Below are positions 8,718 to 15,800 of a DNA stretch of 34,662 bases, in pieces. Each line of letters starts with the position of its first letter. The first letter of the stretch is position 1. The DNA comes from Phycisphaerae bacterium (GTDB lineage Bacteria > Planctomycetota > Phycisphaerae > Sedimentisphaerales > Anaerobacaceae): positions 1 to 34,662 of the forward strand of contig JAUWIU010000008.1 of the NCBI GenBank assembly GCA_030608075.1. Direction: 5' to 3'. The position numbers were made by a program, and so were the translations under genes. The notes under the pieces were generated by a model that saw only the letters and a program-made list of their open reading frames with translations, was not told the DNA's origin and did not search any database.

Positions 8718-8871
8718 CCTTACCAAATACTATGCTCAAAGAGCAGCCGAGTACGAAAAGATATATGAAAAGTTAGAGCGACAACAAGACCTAAAGAGGC
8801 TTAAAGAAATCGTAAGCAAAGCATTTCAGGGCCGTGATGTTCTCGAGATTGCCTGTGGTACTCGCAAATAA
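8707..8871 (+). pseudogene. Truncated class I SAM methyltransferase (N-terminal 54 aa)
   Basis: A GTG at 8707 overlaps the end of the phosphatase gene by 11 bases and begins a 54-codon frame starting MNADLTKYYAQRAAEYEKIY and ending GRDVLEIACGTRK before a TAA at 8869-8871. The first part is the typical N-terminal helix of a small-molecule methyltransferase, and VLEIACGT is motif I, the SAM-binding loop, which normally continues with Gly and the rest of a fold of about 150 residues. Here it stops within that loop. The next gene is another methyltransferase with its own complete N-terminus, so this is not simply its frameshifted beginning. I read it as a gene remnant left by a deletion or recombination. 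Confidence 0.75.
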
Positions 8872-8883
8872 GCTGATAGCCCT

Positions 8884-9609
8884 ATGGAAGTAGATTACTC
8901 AAATCGAAAGGATTGGACACAACGGTATATCCGGCGTAAAGCCACAGGCAAGGTTGGATGGGCCGATGAAGACAGCTATAAAGCGAAAGAGGAAAGAATT
9001 GATAGCTTTCTGAGTCGGAATCCTTTGCCGAAAAATAGCAGGTCTTTAGAATTAGGTTGTGGAGCTGGAAATATCACTTTATTTATGGCCAAAAAAGGAC
9101 TCGACGCTTATGGAGTTGACATCGAGCCTGTGGCCATAAAGTGGGCGAAGGAGAGAATGAAAGCATCTGCCATAACCGCGAATTTTTCCGTTAGAAACGT
9201 TGTTGATTTGAAGAACTTTCCGGACGAGTTCTTTGATTTTGTTTATGACGGCGAAACCCTGCATTGTATCATCGGCCAGGCCCGTAAGGGCTGTTTGAGT
9301 AATGTTTTTCGAGTCTTAAAGAAAGGCGGACATTTTCTTGCCGGAGCAAATCTTGTAAACGGAGAAATAACTGGGCCAGTGGACTTAGGTTCACGATGCC
9401 GCTTCAATCCCAACAGTCAGTGTTTATACCACGGTGATATTCCTTATTATTACCTGTCGCGGGAGAAGGAATTTTTGGACGAAATTTGCGGGGCAGGTTT
9501 TCGGATTTTGCACACGGAAAAAACACCGAAAATACCCGAGTGTGGCAAAATTCATGCCGGCTGGCTGTGGGTCGATGTTGTTAAACCAAAAGAAATTTCC
9601 GATGGCTAA
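8884..9609 (+). CDS. Class I SAM-dependent methyltransferase
   Basis: A 241-residue methyltransferase with motif I SLELGCGAGNITLF (about residues 57-70), motif II acidic residue in YGVDIEPVAI, and the post-motif FFDFVYDGETLHCI and LKKGGHFLAGANLV regions of the Rossmann-like fold. It resembles small-molecule methyltransferases of the Methyltransf_11/25 type; the substrate is not evident. The C-terminal half has several Cys and aromatic residues (SRCRFNPNSQCLYHGDIPYYY) that may form a substrate lid. It begins 12 bases after the stop of the truncated methyltransferase and overlaps the next gene by 8 bases. The ATG at 8884 has no strong ribosome site. Confidence 0.88.
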   Translation: MEVDYSNRKDWTQRYIRRKATGKVGWADEDSYKAKEERIDSFLSRNPLPKNSRSLELGCGAGNITLFMAKKGLDAYGVDIEPVAIKWAKERMKASAITANFSVRNVVDLKNFPDEFFDFVYDGETLHCIIGQARKGCLSNVFRVLKKGGHFLAGANLVNGEITGPVDLGSRCRFNPNSQCLYHGDIPYYYLSREKEFLDEICGAGFRILHTEKTPKIPECGKIHAGWLWVDVVKPKEISDG

Positions 9610-10474
9610 ATACATGGTCATTGATACATTCCCGGGGTTTTTGGCTTTTTGGCACAAAGCTCAGAAAAAGCCTCCGGACGCGCAAATAGAAGGCTGGGCA
9701 GCAGAGTATATGTCACAGTGGCCGGAGCTTCTCGAAAAGCAGTTGGATGATTATGCCAGTCAGAATATGGATTGGCACCAGGTTGCAAAAGAGAGAGTAT
9801 TTCCATTTTTAAACGACAGGCTTGCGGCAATGAAATCGGCGCATAAGAACCTGCTGGAACTGTGTGGCTCGGTGTACTGTATGGCTCAAGAGAAGTTTGG
9901 ATTTGAGAGCGATTTGGTATTTGTGATATACGTCGGCGTCGGCTGCGGCGCGGGCTGGGCGACGACATTTGAAGATAAGCCGGCTATTCTATTCGGCTTG
10001 GAGAATATCGCCGAGTGCGGATGGAGTGACGGCAGCTCGCTTGCGGGCCTGATAGCTCACGAGATTGGCCATCTCGTGCATAAGATTTGGCGCCGAGAGG
10101 GTGGACTGATTGAGGGTTCGGGGCCGTGGTGGCAGCTTTTCAGTGAAGGATTTGCTCAAATATGTGAACATGAGATTCTCGGCAAAGAAAGCTGGCACGT
10201 GTCGATGGGAATGAGCAGGAGTGAGTGGCTTCAATGGTGCAGAGAACGCGCGAGTTGGCTTGCCGGTGAGTTCTTGAGAAGGGCGGATACGGGTGAATCG
10301 GTTCGTCCATTCTTTGGTTCGTGGCTTGATGTTCAGGGCAAAAAGCACACAGGCCATTTTCTTGGGCATGAACTGGTCAAAGAATTGCGAGAGAACATGA
10401 CTTTGAAGCAAATCGCGTTGTTGGACAATATAGAATCAATATTCAGGAGTATCCTGGAAAAGATTGCCCCATGA
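9602..10474 (+). CDS. Putative zinc metallopeptidase-like protein (HExxH)
   Basis: A 290-residue protein with a zincin signature: H153-E-I-G-H157 in GLIAHEIGHLVHK, and 25 residues after the second histidine a glutamate (E182) in FSEGFAQICEHEI that fits the third zinc ligand of a gluzincin. No signal peptide or membrane segment is visible, so it would act in the cytoplasm. I do not recognise the family; the spacing recalls uncharacterised DUF2268-like proteins, but this is tentative. The ATG at 9602 overlaps the methyltransferase stop by 8 bases. The frame is open further upstream, but that part is out-of-frame methyltransferase sequence. It ends the plus-strand accessory run and faces the phosphorelay operon tail to tail. 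Confidence 0.75.
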   Translation: MAKYMVIDTFPGFLAFWHKAQKKPPDAQIEGWAAEYMSQWPELLEKQLDDYASQNMDWHQVAKERVFPFLNDRLAAMKSAHKNLLELCGSVYCMAQEKFGFESDLVFVIYVGVGCGAGWATTFEDKPAILFGLENIAECGWSDGSSLAGLIAHEIGHLVHKIWRREGGLIEGSGPWWQLFSEGFAQICEHEILGKESWHVSMGMSRSEWLQWCRERASWLAGEFLRRADTGESVRPFFGSWLDVQGKKHTGHFLGHELVKELRENMTLKQIALLDNIESIFRSILEKIAP

Positions 10475-10610
10475 AGAGAGCTTATGAAGGACACGAAATA
10501 GCGTATAAACGGATGCGAAAGTTGAACTGAGGCGTTACTGGAATTGTGCAGACCTCTTTGAGCTCAGTTATAAGCTCCCTGTCAGGTGAAGTCCCGGCAA
10601 GTCTACATAA

Positions 10611-11807
10611 CTACAGACCGGGTTTATCTGCTTTCTGCTGACGATATACGCGCGCTTGCTCCATAGCGGCGTTTTGACTTTGTGATGGGTCTTCGGCGCG
10701 AGCATCCGGGGCGAAAACGCTCTCCTCGAGTTTAGCTTGGGCGTTTGGTGTTATGGGAAGTCGAATGGTGAAGGTTGTGCCGGCGGCCTTTGTGCTCTCT
10801 GCGCTAATGGCTCCGTTGTGATGCAATACCACCTGACGGGCAGTCGCCAAGCTCAACCCTTGTCCCTCTGAATGGTGTGAGGCATCTATAGACGAGAACT
10901 CATCAAACACATACGGGAGGAAATCAGGTTCGATGCCTTGCCCGTGGTCGGTTACACTCAGGCATGCCTCGCCGTTGTCGCTGGAGACGCAGATGGTTAC
11001 AACGCCGTAAGGCGGACTAAAGTGGACAGCATTATCGAGCAGCGAAGTGACTACCATGCTGATTTCTCCGGTGTCGATGGAAACCACGGGATTGGTATCG
11101 AACTGCTGCTTAATCCTGATACTACCGGCTGCTCCGGTTTTCATAAACTTGTCGGTTGCTTCATGTGTGACATCGGAAAGATTGGCCGGTTCCGGATTGA
11201 ACGGGCACTTTCCGGATTTCATAGCGCAGAGAGTTACGATTCTCTCAAAGAGTCTGTGCAGGCGCTTCGCGTTTCTATATATGATTTCTATTAGGGTTTT
11301 TTGCTTGTCGGCATCCATATTTGCATTAGACATCAGCGTCTCTGCCGGTATGATGAGCAGAGACAGCGGCGTACGAGTTTCGTGACCGAGCAGGTTCAGG
11401 GCGTTGCTTTTGAGCTGGTCGACTTCCTCGACGGACTTTAGGCGGAGATAGACGCGCACTTTTGCGAGCAGCTCATATTCTTCGAATGGTTTGACCACGT
11501 AGTCGTTGGCGCCGACACTATAACCTTTAAGTCGTTCTGATACAGTTGCTTTTGCGGAGACCATTACGACCTTTGTATGGCGAAGAGTTGAGTCGGCCCG
11601 CAGGCGTCGGCACACCTCGTAGCCGTCGATGCCGGGCATCATGATGTCGAGCAGGATGAGGTCTGGTCTGAATTCGTGTGCAACTTCGAGAGCCTCCTCG
11701 CCGGTCTCGGCTGTCCTCAGGTTGAATTCGTCTCTCAACAGCTCCTCGAGGACGGCGAGATTTGTCAGATTGGCATCAACCGCCAGGATTTTGCCTTTTA
11801 TCTGCAT
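10611..11807 (-). CDS. Hybrid receiver-histidine kinase (REC-HisKA-HATPase)
   Basis: A 398-residue cytosolic signalling protein with a receiver first (about 5-122; phosphoacceptor D54, K106) and a kinase after it (H142 in LLGHETRTPL; N box SLLDNAVHF; G1 DHGQGIEPDF; G2 SEGQGLSLAT). In the receiver the usual acidic pair is D11-A12 (ILAVDANLTN), so one magnesium-binding acid is lost; phosphorylation may be weakened. It is the last gene of a minus-strand three-gene operon, 46 bases after the stand-alone receiver, whose sequence it closely resembles (EELL...TGxEALE...MMPGIDGYE), pointing to duplication. The ATG at 11807 has AAGGAA upstream. No output domain other than the kinase is present. Confidence 0.93.
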   Translation of the reverse strand: MQIKGKILAVDANLTNLAVLEELLRDEFNLRTAETGEEALEVAHEFRPDLILLDIMMPGIDGYEVCRRLRADSTLRHTKVVMVSAKATVSERLKGYSVGANDYVVKPFEEYELLAKVRVYLRLKSVEEVDQLKSNALNLLGHETRTPLSLLIIPAETLMSNANMDADKQKTLIEIIYRNAKRLHRLFERIVTLCAMKSGKCPFNPEPANLSDVTHEATDKFMKTGAAGSIRIKQQFDTNPVVSIDTGEISMVVTSLLDNAVHFSPPYGVVTICVSSDNGEACLSVTDHGQGIEPDFLPYVFDEFSSIDASHHSEGQGLSLATARQVVLHHNGAISAESTKAAGTTFTIRLPITPNAQAKLEESVFAPDARAEDPSQSQNAAMEQARVYRQQKADKPGL

Positions 11808-11853
11808 CGTTTCGTTCCTTTCTGTTTTTGGCCTGTCGTGCCGTAGTTACCTG

Positions 11854-12300
11854 TTAAGTTCTTTTTTCTGGGATTTTGTTGTCGGTACCACCTGATAATG
11901 TCGGTGCGGCACAGCCGGCCGGGCCTGGTTCATGGCCAAGGTGTGCACGAACTTTAGCCATAAACTGCTCTTCATCGAATGGTTTTGTGATATAGTCATC
12001 CGCTCCAGCCTGGTAGCCTTCAAGTTTTTCCGATTCCATTGCTCTGGAGGAAACCATCATGATTCTCGTACGTTGAAGGCTGGTGTCGCGGCGCATTTGT
12101 CGGCAGGTTTCGTACCCGTCGATTCCAGGCATCATGACATCCAGCAGGACAAGGTCAGGCTGGAAGCCAGGTGCGATTTCGAGCGCCTCCCCGCCCGTCG
12201 TCGCGATTCTTATATCGTAATCCTCTGCGAGCAATTCCTCGAAGATTGCCAGGTTGGTATCATTGTCATCGACCACCAAAATCTTGTATTGTGCCTGCAT
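11854..12300 (-). CDS. Single-domain response regulator (receiver only)
   Basis: A 148-residue CheY-like receiver with intact chemistry: acidic pair D11/D12 (VVDDND), phosphoacceptor D54 (LLDVMMPGIDG) and K106 (ITKPFDE). About 20 low-complexity residues follow the domain; there is no DNA-binding or enzymatic output domain, so it most likely acts as a phosphate shuttle or by protein contact. It sits between the triple-PAS kinase (19 bases upstream) and the hybrid kinase, its probable partners. The ATG at 12300 has a strong AAGGAG seven bases away; the frame is open further upstream, but that part overlaps the kinase gene's end and is not needed. Confidence 0.95.
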   Translation of the reverse strand: MQAQYKILVVDDNDTNLAIFEELLAEDYDIRIATTGGEALEIAPGFQPDLVLLDVMMPGIDGYETCRQMRRDTSLQRTRIMMVSSRAMESEKLEGYQAGADDYITKPFDEEQFMAKVRAHLGHEPGPAGCAAPTLSGGTDNKIPEKRT

Positions 12301-12319
12301 TGTTTTGCTCCTTTCCGTC

Positions 12320-14290
12320 TTAATTTTGAGCTTCCGACTGTTTATTTCCGGCAACCGATACCGTTTCCTCGTCGTTGATATCGGGCGCCAGAGGGATTTC
12401 AAATGAGAACGTCGCACCGCCCTGCGGATTGTTTTCGGCCCAGATTCTCCCTTTATGCGCATCCATTATCTCCCGGCAGATTGCCAGTCCAAGCCCTGTT
12501 CCCCCGGCGCCGGACTTTGTTTTGCTGGACTGGACAAACTTGTCGAACACCTCTTCCAATTCGTCTTCCGGGATACCGGGCCCCTGGTCACAAACAGAAA
12601 CTACAACAGCGTTTGTATTTCGATGAGTTTGGACTGTGATAACTGTGCCTTGTGGGGAGAATTTAATTGCGTTACTCAGGAGATTGCGAAGGACCTGCCT
12701 GATTTTATCAGCATCGAACACGATTGTTTCGCTGAGGTCGGCCAGCTGACAGTCGATTGTAAGGTCTTTTTCGGAAGCCCATGAGCTGAACTCATCGGCC
12801 GCCGAGGCGACGAGAATTGGAAGCTGGGCCGGCTTAAAATCGAAGGTCATCTTGCGAGATTCCAGCTTGGCAAGGTCGAGCAGGTCGTTTAGCAGAGTCA
12901 GCAGCGATTTTCCACTCTGCTGAATCTTACGGAAGTAGTCGAGCAGCTTTTCGCGTTCGGCGGTGGCGTGTTTTTTTACTCCGAAGCCTGCGAAGCTCAG
13001 GATGCCGTGCATAGGCGTGCGAAGTTCGTGTGACATATTCGCCAGGAACTGGCTTTTGGCGGTATTGGCTTGCTCTGCAGCTTCTCTGGCTTCGTGCAGC
13101 CCTGTTACATCCACGAATGACTCTATCGCACCGGTGGTTTGCCCGAATTCGTCTCGAAGAATTTCCGCATTTTTGAGCACTGCGAGCTGGCGACCATCTT
13201 TGGTCTTAATCGAACAGGGCTTTCTGAGTATTGGCTCAGTTCTCGATGAGTCGGCGAAAATACATTCATCGCGATGGCTTGAACATGGCTCTGTTTGCAG
13301 GATGCTGCAGTGCCGGCCGATAAGCTCATCCCGGCAGTAACCGGTGAGACGGCACATCTCACCGTTAATGTCGGTGAAACGCCGACTCGAATCCAGAGTG
13401 CAAATGGCTGTGGCAGCTATTGATATGACCTGCTTCTGGTATTCGTGTGCTTCCTCCAGTGCCTCCTGGGCCTGCCTGCGTTCGGTGATGTCTCTGATGA
13501 CGCCGACCGAGCCGACAATTTGGTCTTCGGAGTTTTTCAGGACGCTCAGCGAGATGTCGACTTCAATCACGTCACTGTTCTTTTTCAGCATTCTGGTCTC
13601 GAGGTGGTGCTGCATTCCTTTTCGTCTGACATTATGTGCCCGCATCTTTTTCCACTCACTCGGAGGATAAAGAGACTTGACGGGTCGTAGGTACAAATCT
13701 TCGCTGGTCATATCCAGAAGGTCTTCAGCGAACTTGTTCCAGGAGATGAAGCGTTCCTGTTCGTCCGCCATCATGATAGCGACCGCTGAGTTATCAAAGA
13801 TAGTCTGGTACTTTTCTTTGCTGTCGCGGAGCTCCTTTTCGACGTGCTTTCTTGCCGAGATGTCGCTAAGGGTGAGGACGACGTGTTTCTTTCCGTCTAT
13901 GAGGACGGGCTCGGCACTTATCTCGAACCACGGGCTGAACCGGCTTGCGTGAATTAACAGGGTTGGCTGCACTTCAACTTTGTGGATTGCCTGCTGCGAA
14001 TCCAGTGCTTTTGTAAGTGCATTTCGTATCTTGCACTGTGAGCAGGCCGGACTTTGCCCGTATCCCTTGTGCTGCTCCGAGGCGTAGATACAGCCGAGCG
14101 TTTCTCCTAATTGTACGCCGGCTATCTCTGAAGGCTCTTTGCCGGTCAATTCCGCAACAACAACATTAACCTCTTCGACAAACATATCTTCATTTATCAA
14201 CAGCATACCGAGGGGGACGGCATCGAATACTGTCTTGAGACTCTCCTGCTGTTTGAGTATGTCATCTGCCTGGTCGCATTTGGCATTCAT
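12320..14290 (-). CDS. Triple-PAS sensor histidine kinase
   Basis: A 656-residue cytosolic kinase without membrane segments: PAS1 (about 15-145), PAS2 (about 158-270, ending in GVIRDITERRQ), PAS3 (about 285-397), HisKA with phosphoacceptor H421 (MSHELRTPMHG), and HATPase with N box LLSNAIKFSP, G1 CDQGPGIPEDE and G2 GGTGLGLAICREI. PAS1 has three clustered cysteines (C67, C83, C86) and PAS3 three more (C328, C336, C343) in comparable positions, which may bind a metal or sense redox state (inference). It is the first clear gene of the phosphorelay operon. The ATG at 14290 follows AAGGA by eight bases. Soluble location and cysteines suggest an intracellular signal. Confidence 0.95.
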   Translation of the reverse strand: MNAKCDQADDILKQQESLKTVFDAVPLGMLLINEDMFVEEVNVVVAELTGKEPSEIAGVQLGETLGCIYASEQHKGYGQSPACSQCKIRNALTKALDSQQAIHKVEVQPTLLIHASRFSPWFEISAEPVLIDGKKHVVLTLSDISARKHVEKELRDSKEKYQTIFDNSAVAIMMADEQERFISWNKFAEDLLDMTSEDLYLRPVKSLYPPSEWKKMRAHNVRRKGMQHHLETRMLKKNSDVIEVDISLSVLKNSEDQIVGSVGVIRDITERRQAQEALEEAHEYQKQVISIAATAICTLDSSRRFTDINGEMCRLTGYCRDELIGRHCSILQTEPCSSHRDECIFADSSRTEPILRKPCSIKTKDGRQLAVLKNAEILRDEFGQTTGAIESFVDVTGLHEAREAAEQANTAKSQFLANMSHELRTPMHGILSFAGFGVKKHATAEREKLLDYFRKIQQSGKSLLTLLNDLLDLAKLESRKMTFDFKPAQLPILVASAADEFSSWASEKDLTIDCQLADLSETIVFDADKIRQVLRNLLSNAIKFSPQGTVITVQTHRNTNAVVVSVCDQGPGIPEDELEEVFDKFVQSSKTKSGAGGTGLGLAICREIMDAHKGRIWAENNPQGGATFSFEIPLAPDINDEETVSVAGNKQSEAQN

Positions 14291-14308
14291 TGACTGGTCC
14301 TTATTGGT

Positions 14309-14434
14309 TTATTGTATTGCTTGGTCGGGTGCCGGCGATGAGGTCGTATTTCTTCTCACCGCAGAGCCGGGCGGAGAGCTTAGACCCAAGGCGACGAAGC
14401 CGATGAGCCGGACTGACTTTCTCAGTATTTTCAT
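14309..14434 (-). CDS. Possible 41-aa exported microprotein upstream of the kinase
   Basis: An ATG-to-TAA frame of 41 codons ends 18 bases before the kinase start codon. It begins MKILRKSVRLIGFVALGLSS, a basic N-terminus followed by a short hydrophobic core, and has an Ala-containing site (GSA) near residue 25 that would suit signal peptidase; the rest is short and polar. Upstream there is only a weak purine stretch (GGGAC). It could be a leader peptide or small signal protein of the operon, or chance. Confidence 0.3.
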   Translation of the reverse strand: MKILRKSVRLIGFVALGLSSPPGSAVRRNTTSSPAPDQAIQ

Positions 14435-14506
14435 TTGATAGTCCCAATTCCTGTCGTGAGTCCCTGCGGCTGAACTGGTCTATCATGGTTTTATTCGGCT
14501 GTTTTT

Positions 14507-14547
14507 GGAGGCGAATTTACTTCGGAAACTACGTAATTTGCTCCTCC
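14507..14547. repeat. Imperfect inverted repeat upstream of the phosphorelay operon
   Basis: Arms at 14507-14520 (GGAGGCGAATTTAC) and 14533-14547 (GTAATTTGCTCCTCC) can pair with small bulges and one G-U around a 12-base loop. On the plus strand a T-run follows about ten bases later (14555-14564), but no plus-strand gene ends here. On the minus strand it would lie in the leader or operator region of the kinase operon, about 75 bases before the possible microprotein. Confidence 0.5.
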
Positions 14548-14701
14548 GATAATTATTTTTTTTTGCTGTCCGGCGCAAAGCTAAAGAGCCTCTGAGAAAA
14601 GCCACAGACCGATAAGGATTTGCCGAAACGACGGGACTACCACTTTGTCACGTATGGCTTGACAGAGCACTACTACTCCCTGACATTTGATGTTGTGAGC
14701 T

Positions 14702-14765
14702 GTCATTCCTGCTCTTTTTGTCATTCCTGCTCTTTTTGTCATTCCCGCGAAAGCGGGAATCCAGT
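14702..14765. repeat. Dispersed REP-like hairpin repeat with 18-bp direct repeats
   Basis: Two exact 18-base units (GTCATTCCTGCTCTTTTT, 14702-14719 and 14720-14737) lead into GTCATTCCCGCGAAAGCGGG and its flank. Positions 14741-14760 form a perfect 8-bp hairpin, ATTCCCGC-GAAA-GCGGGAAT, with a GAAA tetraloop. The same core is known as a dispersed repeat in many bacteria (compare the dRS3 ATTCCC-N8-GGGAAT element of Neisseria); its reverse translation gives the familiar spurious peptide WIPAFAGMT. Confidence 0.85.
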
Positions 14766-15180
14766 TTGTCAAGGGTTGATTACCACATCAAATTGGAAAC
14801 GCATCTATCCACAAATTCAATTGTCATAAGGTAGTAGTCACTGCCTATCGGGCCTGCACGCAATTCAATCACATCAGAAAAAGCAGCGTGCCGACAAGGA
14901 TTATTTCGGTGCCCGACGTACTGCGGGATTTTTTTCGATTTGTTCTCGACATAGACCAATTTAGTCGATAATTTCGGGACCTTGCTTCATTAGCGGGAGT
15001 TTCTGATGGTCCGAATCAGGGAAACAGACAAAGGTGTCCGACGAACCTGGCGGTGGGCACGGGACTTGTGCGCACAGGGCCTTCGCTCGGCACAGAAAGG
15101 CTCTTTTTCTGTGTTATGAAGGTGCTGGGTGTTATGCCGGCTGCTCCCTGAAAGGATTTGTACTGAGAAAAGATAGTAGA
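14766..15180. other. Gene-poor interval
   Basis: No gene is supported here. A 4-bp GC stem followed by seven T residues at 14912-14935 is too short to call a terminator. A perfect 8-bp inverted repeat (CACAGAAA at 15091-15098, TTTCTGTG at 15106-15113) without a following T-run could be a leader structure for the acetyltransferase downstream. Confidence 0.4.
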
Positions 15181-15217
15181 GCCTTGCGGGGAGTACCAAG
15201 CTCCGGAAGGCTTTTTT
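15181..15217 (+). terminator. Intrinsic terminator-like hairpin before the GNAT gene
   Basis: GCCTT (15181-15185) pairs with AAGGC (15207-15211) and GGAG with CTCC (15201-15204), with a small internal loop, and a run of T follows directly (15212-15217). It lies only about 40 bases before the acetyltransferase ATG at 15256, on the same strand. It either ends an upstream transcript or acts as an attenuator in that gene's leader. Confidence 0.5.
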
Positions 15218-15255
15218 ACTCCTGTGGAACAGCGCAGACAGAGAGGAAACTAAAG

Positions 15256-15789
15256 ATGAAGGGAGAGAACATAAAACTGATAGTACCAACGATGACGTTA
15301 AGAAGAGAGTTTCTGGAAATGGCCAGGGAATCTATGGCGGCAGGCAGCCAGAAAAATTATTGGGGATTCGAAGAAGCTTTAGATAATTTTGAGCCATATA
15401 CTAAGAAATTACTTGATTATGGCCAGGGCAGGAATTTACCTGAAGGCTGGGTGTCCGCTTCGACGTTTTGGTTGGTAAAAGACGACGAGACCCTCTTAGG
15501 GAGAACTTCGATACGTCATTCTCTTACTCCCGCCCTGGACCAAAGAGGCGGCCACATAGGCTACTACATTCGACCATCACAGCGAGGCCAGGGATACGGC
15601 ACCCTGATTCTTGCCCTTAGTTTGGAAAAGGCTAAAGATTTAGGGCTTAAACGAGTGCTGGTCACCTGCGATGACGACAATATTGCCTCGGCGCGAATAA
15701 TACAAAACAATGGTGGAAAGCTTGCTGACAAAACAAAGCCCGAAGGTTCTGAGCTTCCAACACGACGATACTGGATTGATTTGACTTGA
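15256..15789 (+). CDS. GNAT family N-acetyltransferase
   Basis: A 177-residue acetyltransferase of the GNAT fold. The acetyl-CoA motif is clear in GYYIRPSQRGQGYGTLILAL (R-G-Q-G-Y-G), followed by LKRVLVTCDDDNIASARIIQNNGG, the typical strand and Asn-containing helix where the cofactor leaves. This arrangement resembles the uncharacterised 'predicted acetyltransferase' group (COG3981). ATG at 15256 has AGAGGAA about nine bases upstream. The frame continues open upstream but without family likeness and across a terminator-like hairpin. It is the first of three consecutive plus-strand GNAT genes; the next starts 11 bases after its stop. Substrate unknown. Confidence 0.9.
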   Translation: MKGENIKLIVPTMTLRREFLEMARESMAAGSQKNYWGFEEALDNFEPYTKKLLDYGQGRNLPEGWVSASTFWLVKDDETLLGRTSIRHSLTPALDQRGGHIGYYIRPSQRGQGYGTLILALSLEKAKDLGLKRVLVTCDDDNIASARIIQNNGGKLADKTKPEGSELPTRRYWIDLT

Positions 15790-15800
15790 AAGGTGTATGG

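Noticed and set aside
8707-9609. One methyltransferase gene split by a frameshift
   Set aside because: The second gene has its own complete N-terminus and its own motif I, so the two parts cannot be halves of one gene.
10475-10610. Bidirectional terminator between the convergent HExxH and hybrid-kinase genes
   Set aside because: Only a 5-bp stem (GAGCT/AGCTC) without a T-run was found.
14581-14772. Minus-strand frame containing WIPAFAGMT and repeated AGMTKR units
   Set aside because: This is the translation of the dispersed hairpin repeat at 14702-14765 and is a well-known annotation artefact.
15221-15240. T-box-like TGTGGAACAGCG after the terminator hairpin
   Set aside because: It only partly matches the T-box consensus and lies downstream of the hairpin, whereas a T-box must precede it; no specifier loop was seen.
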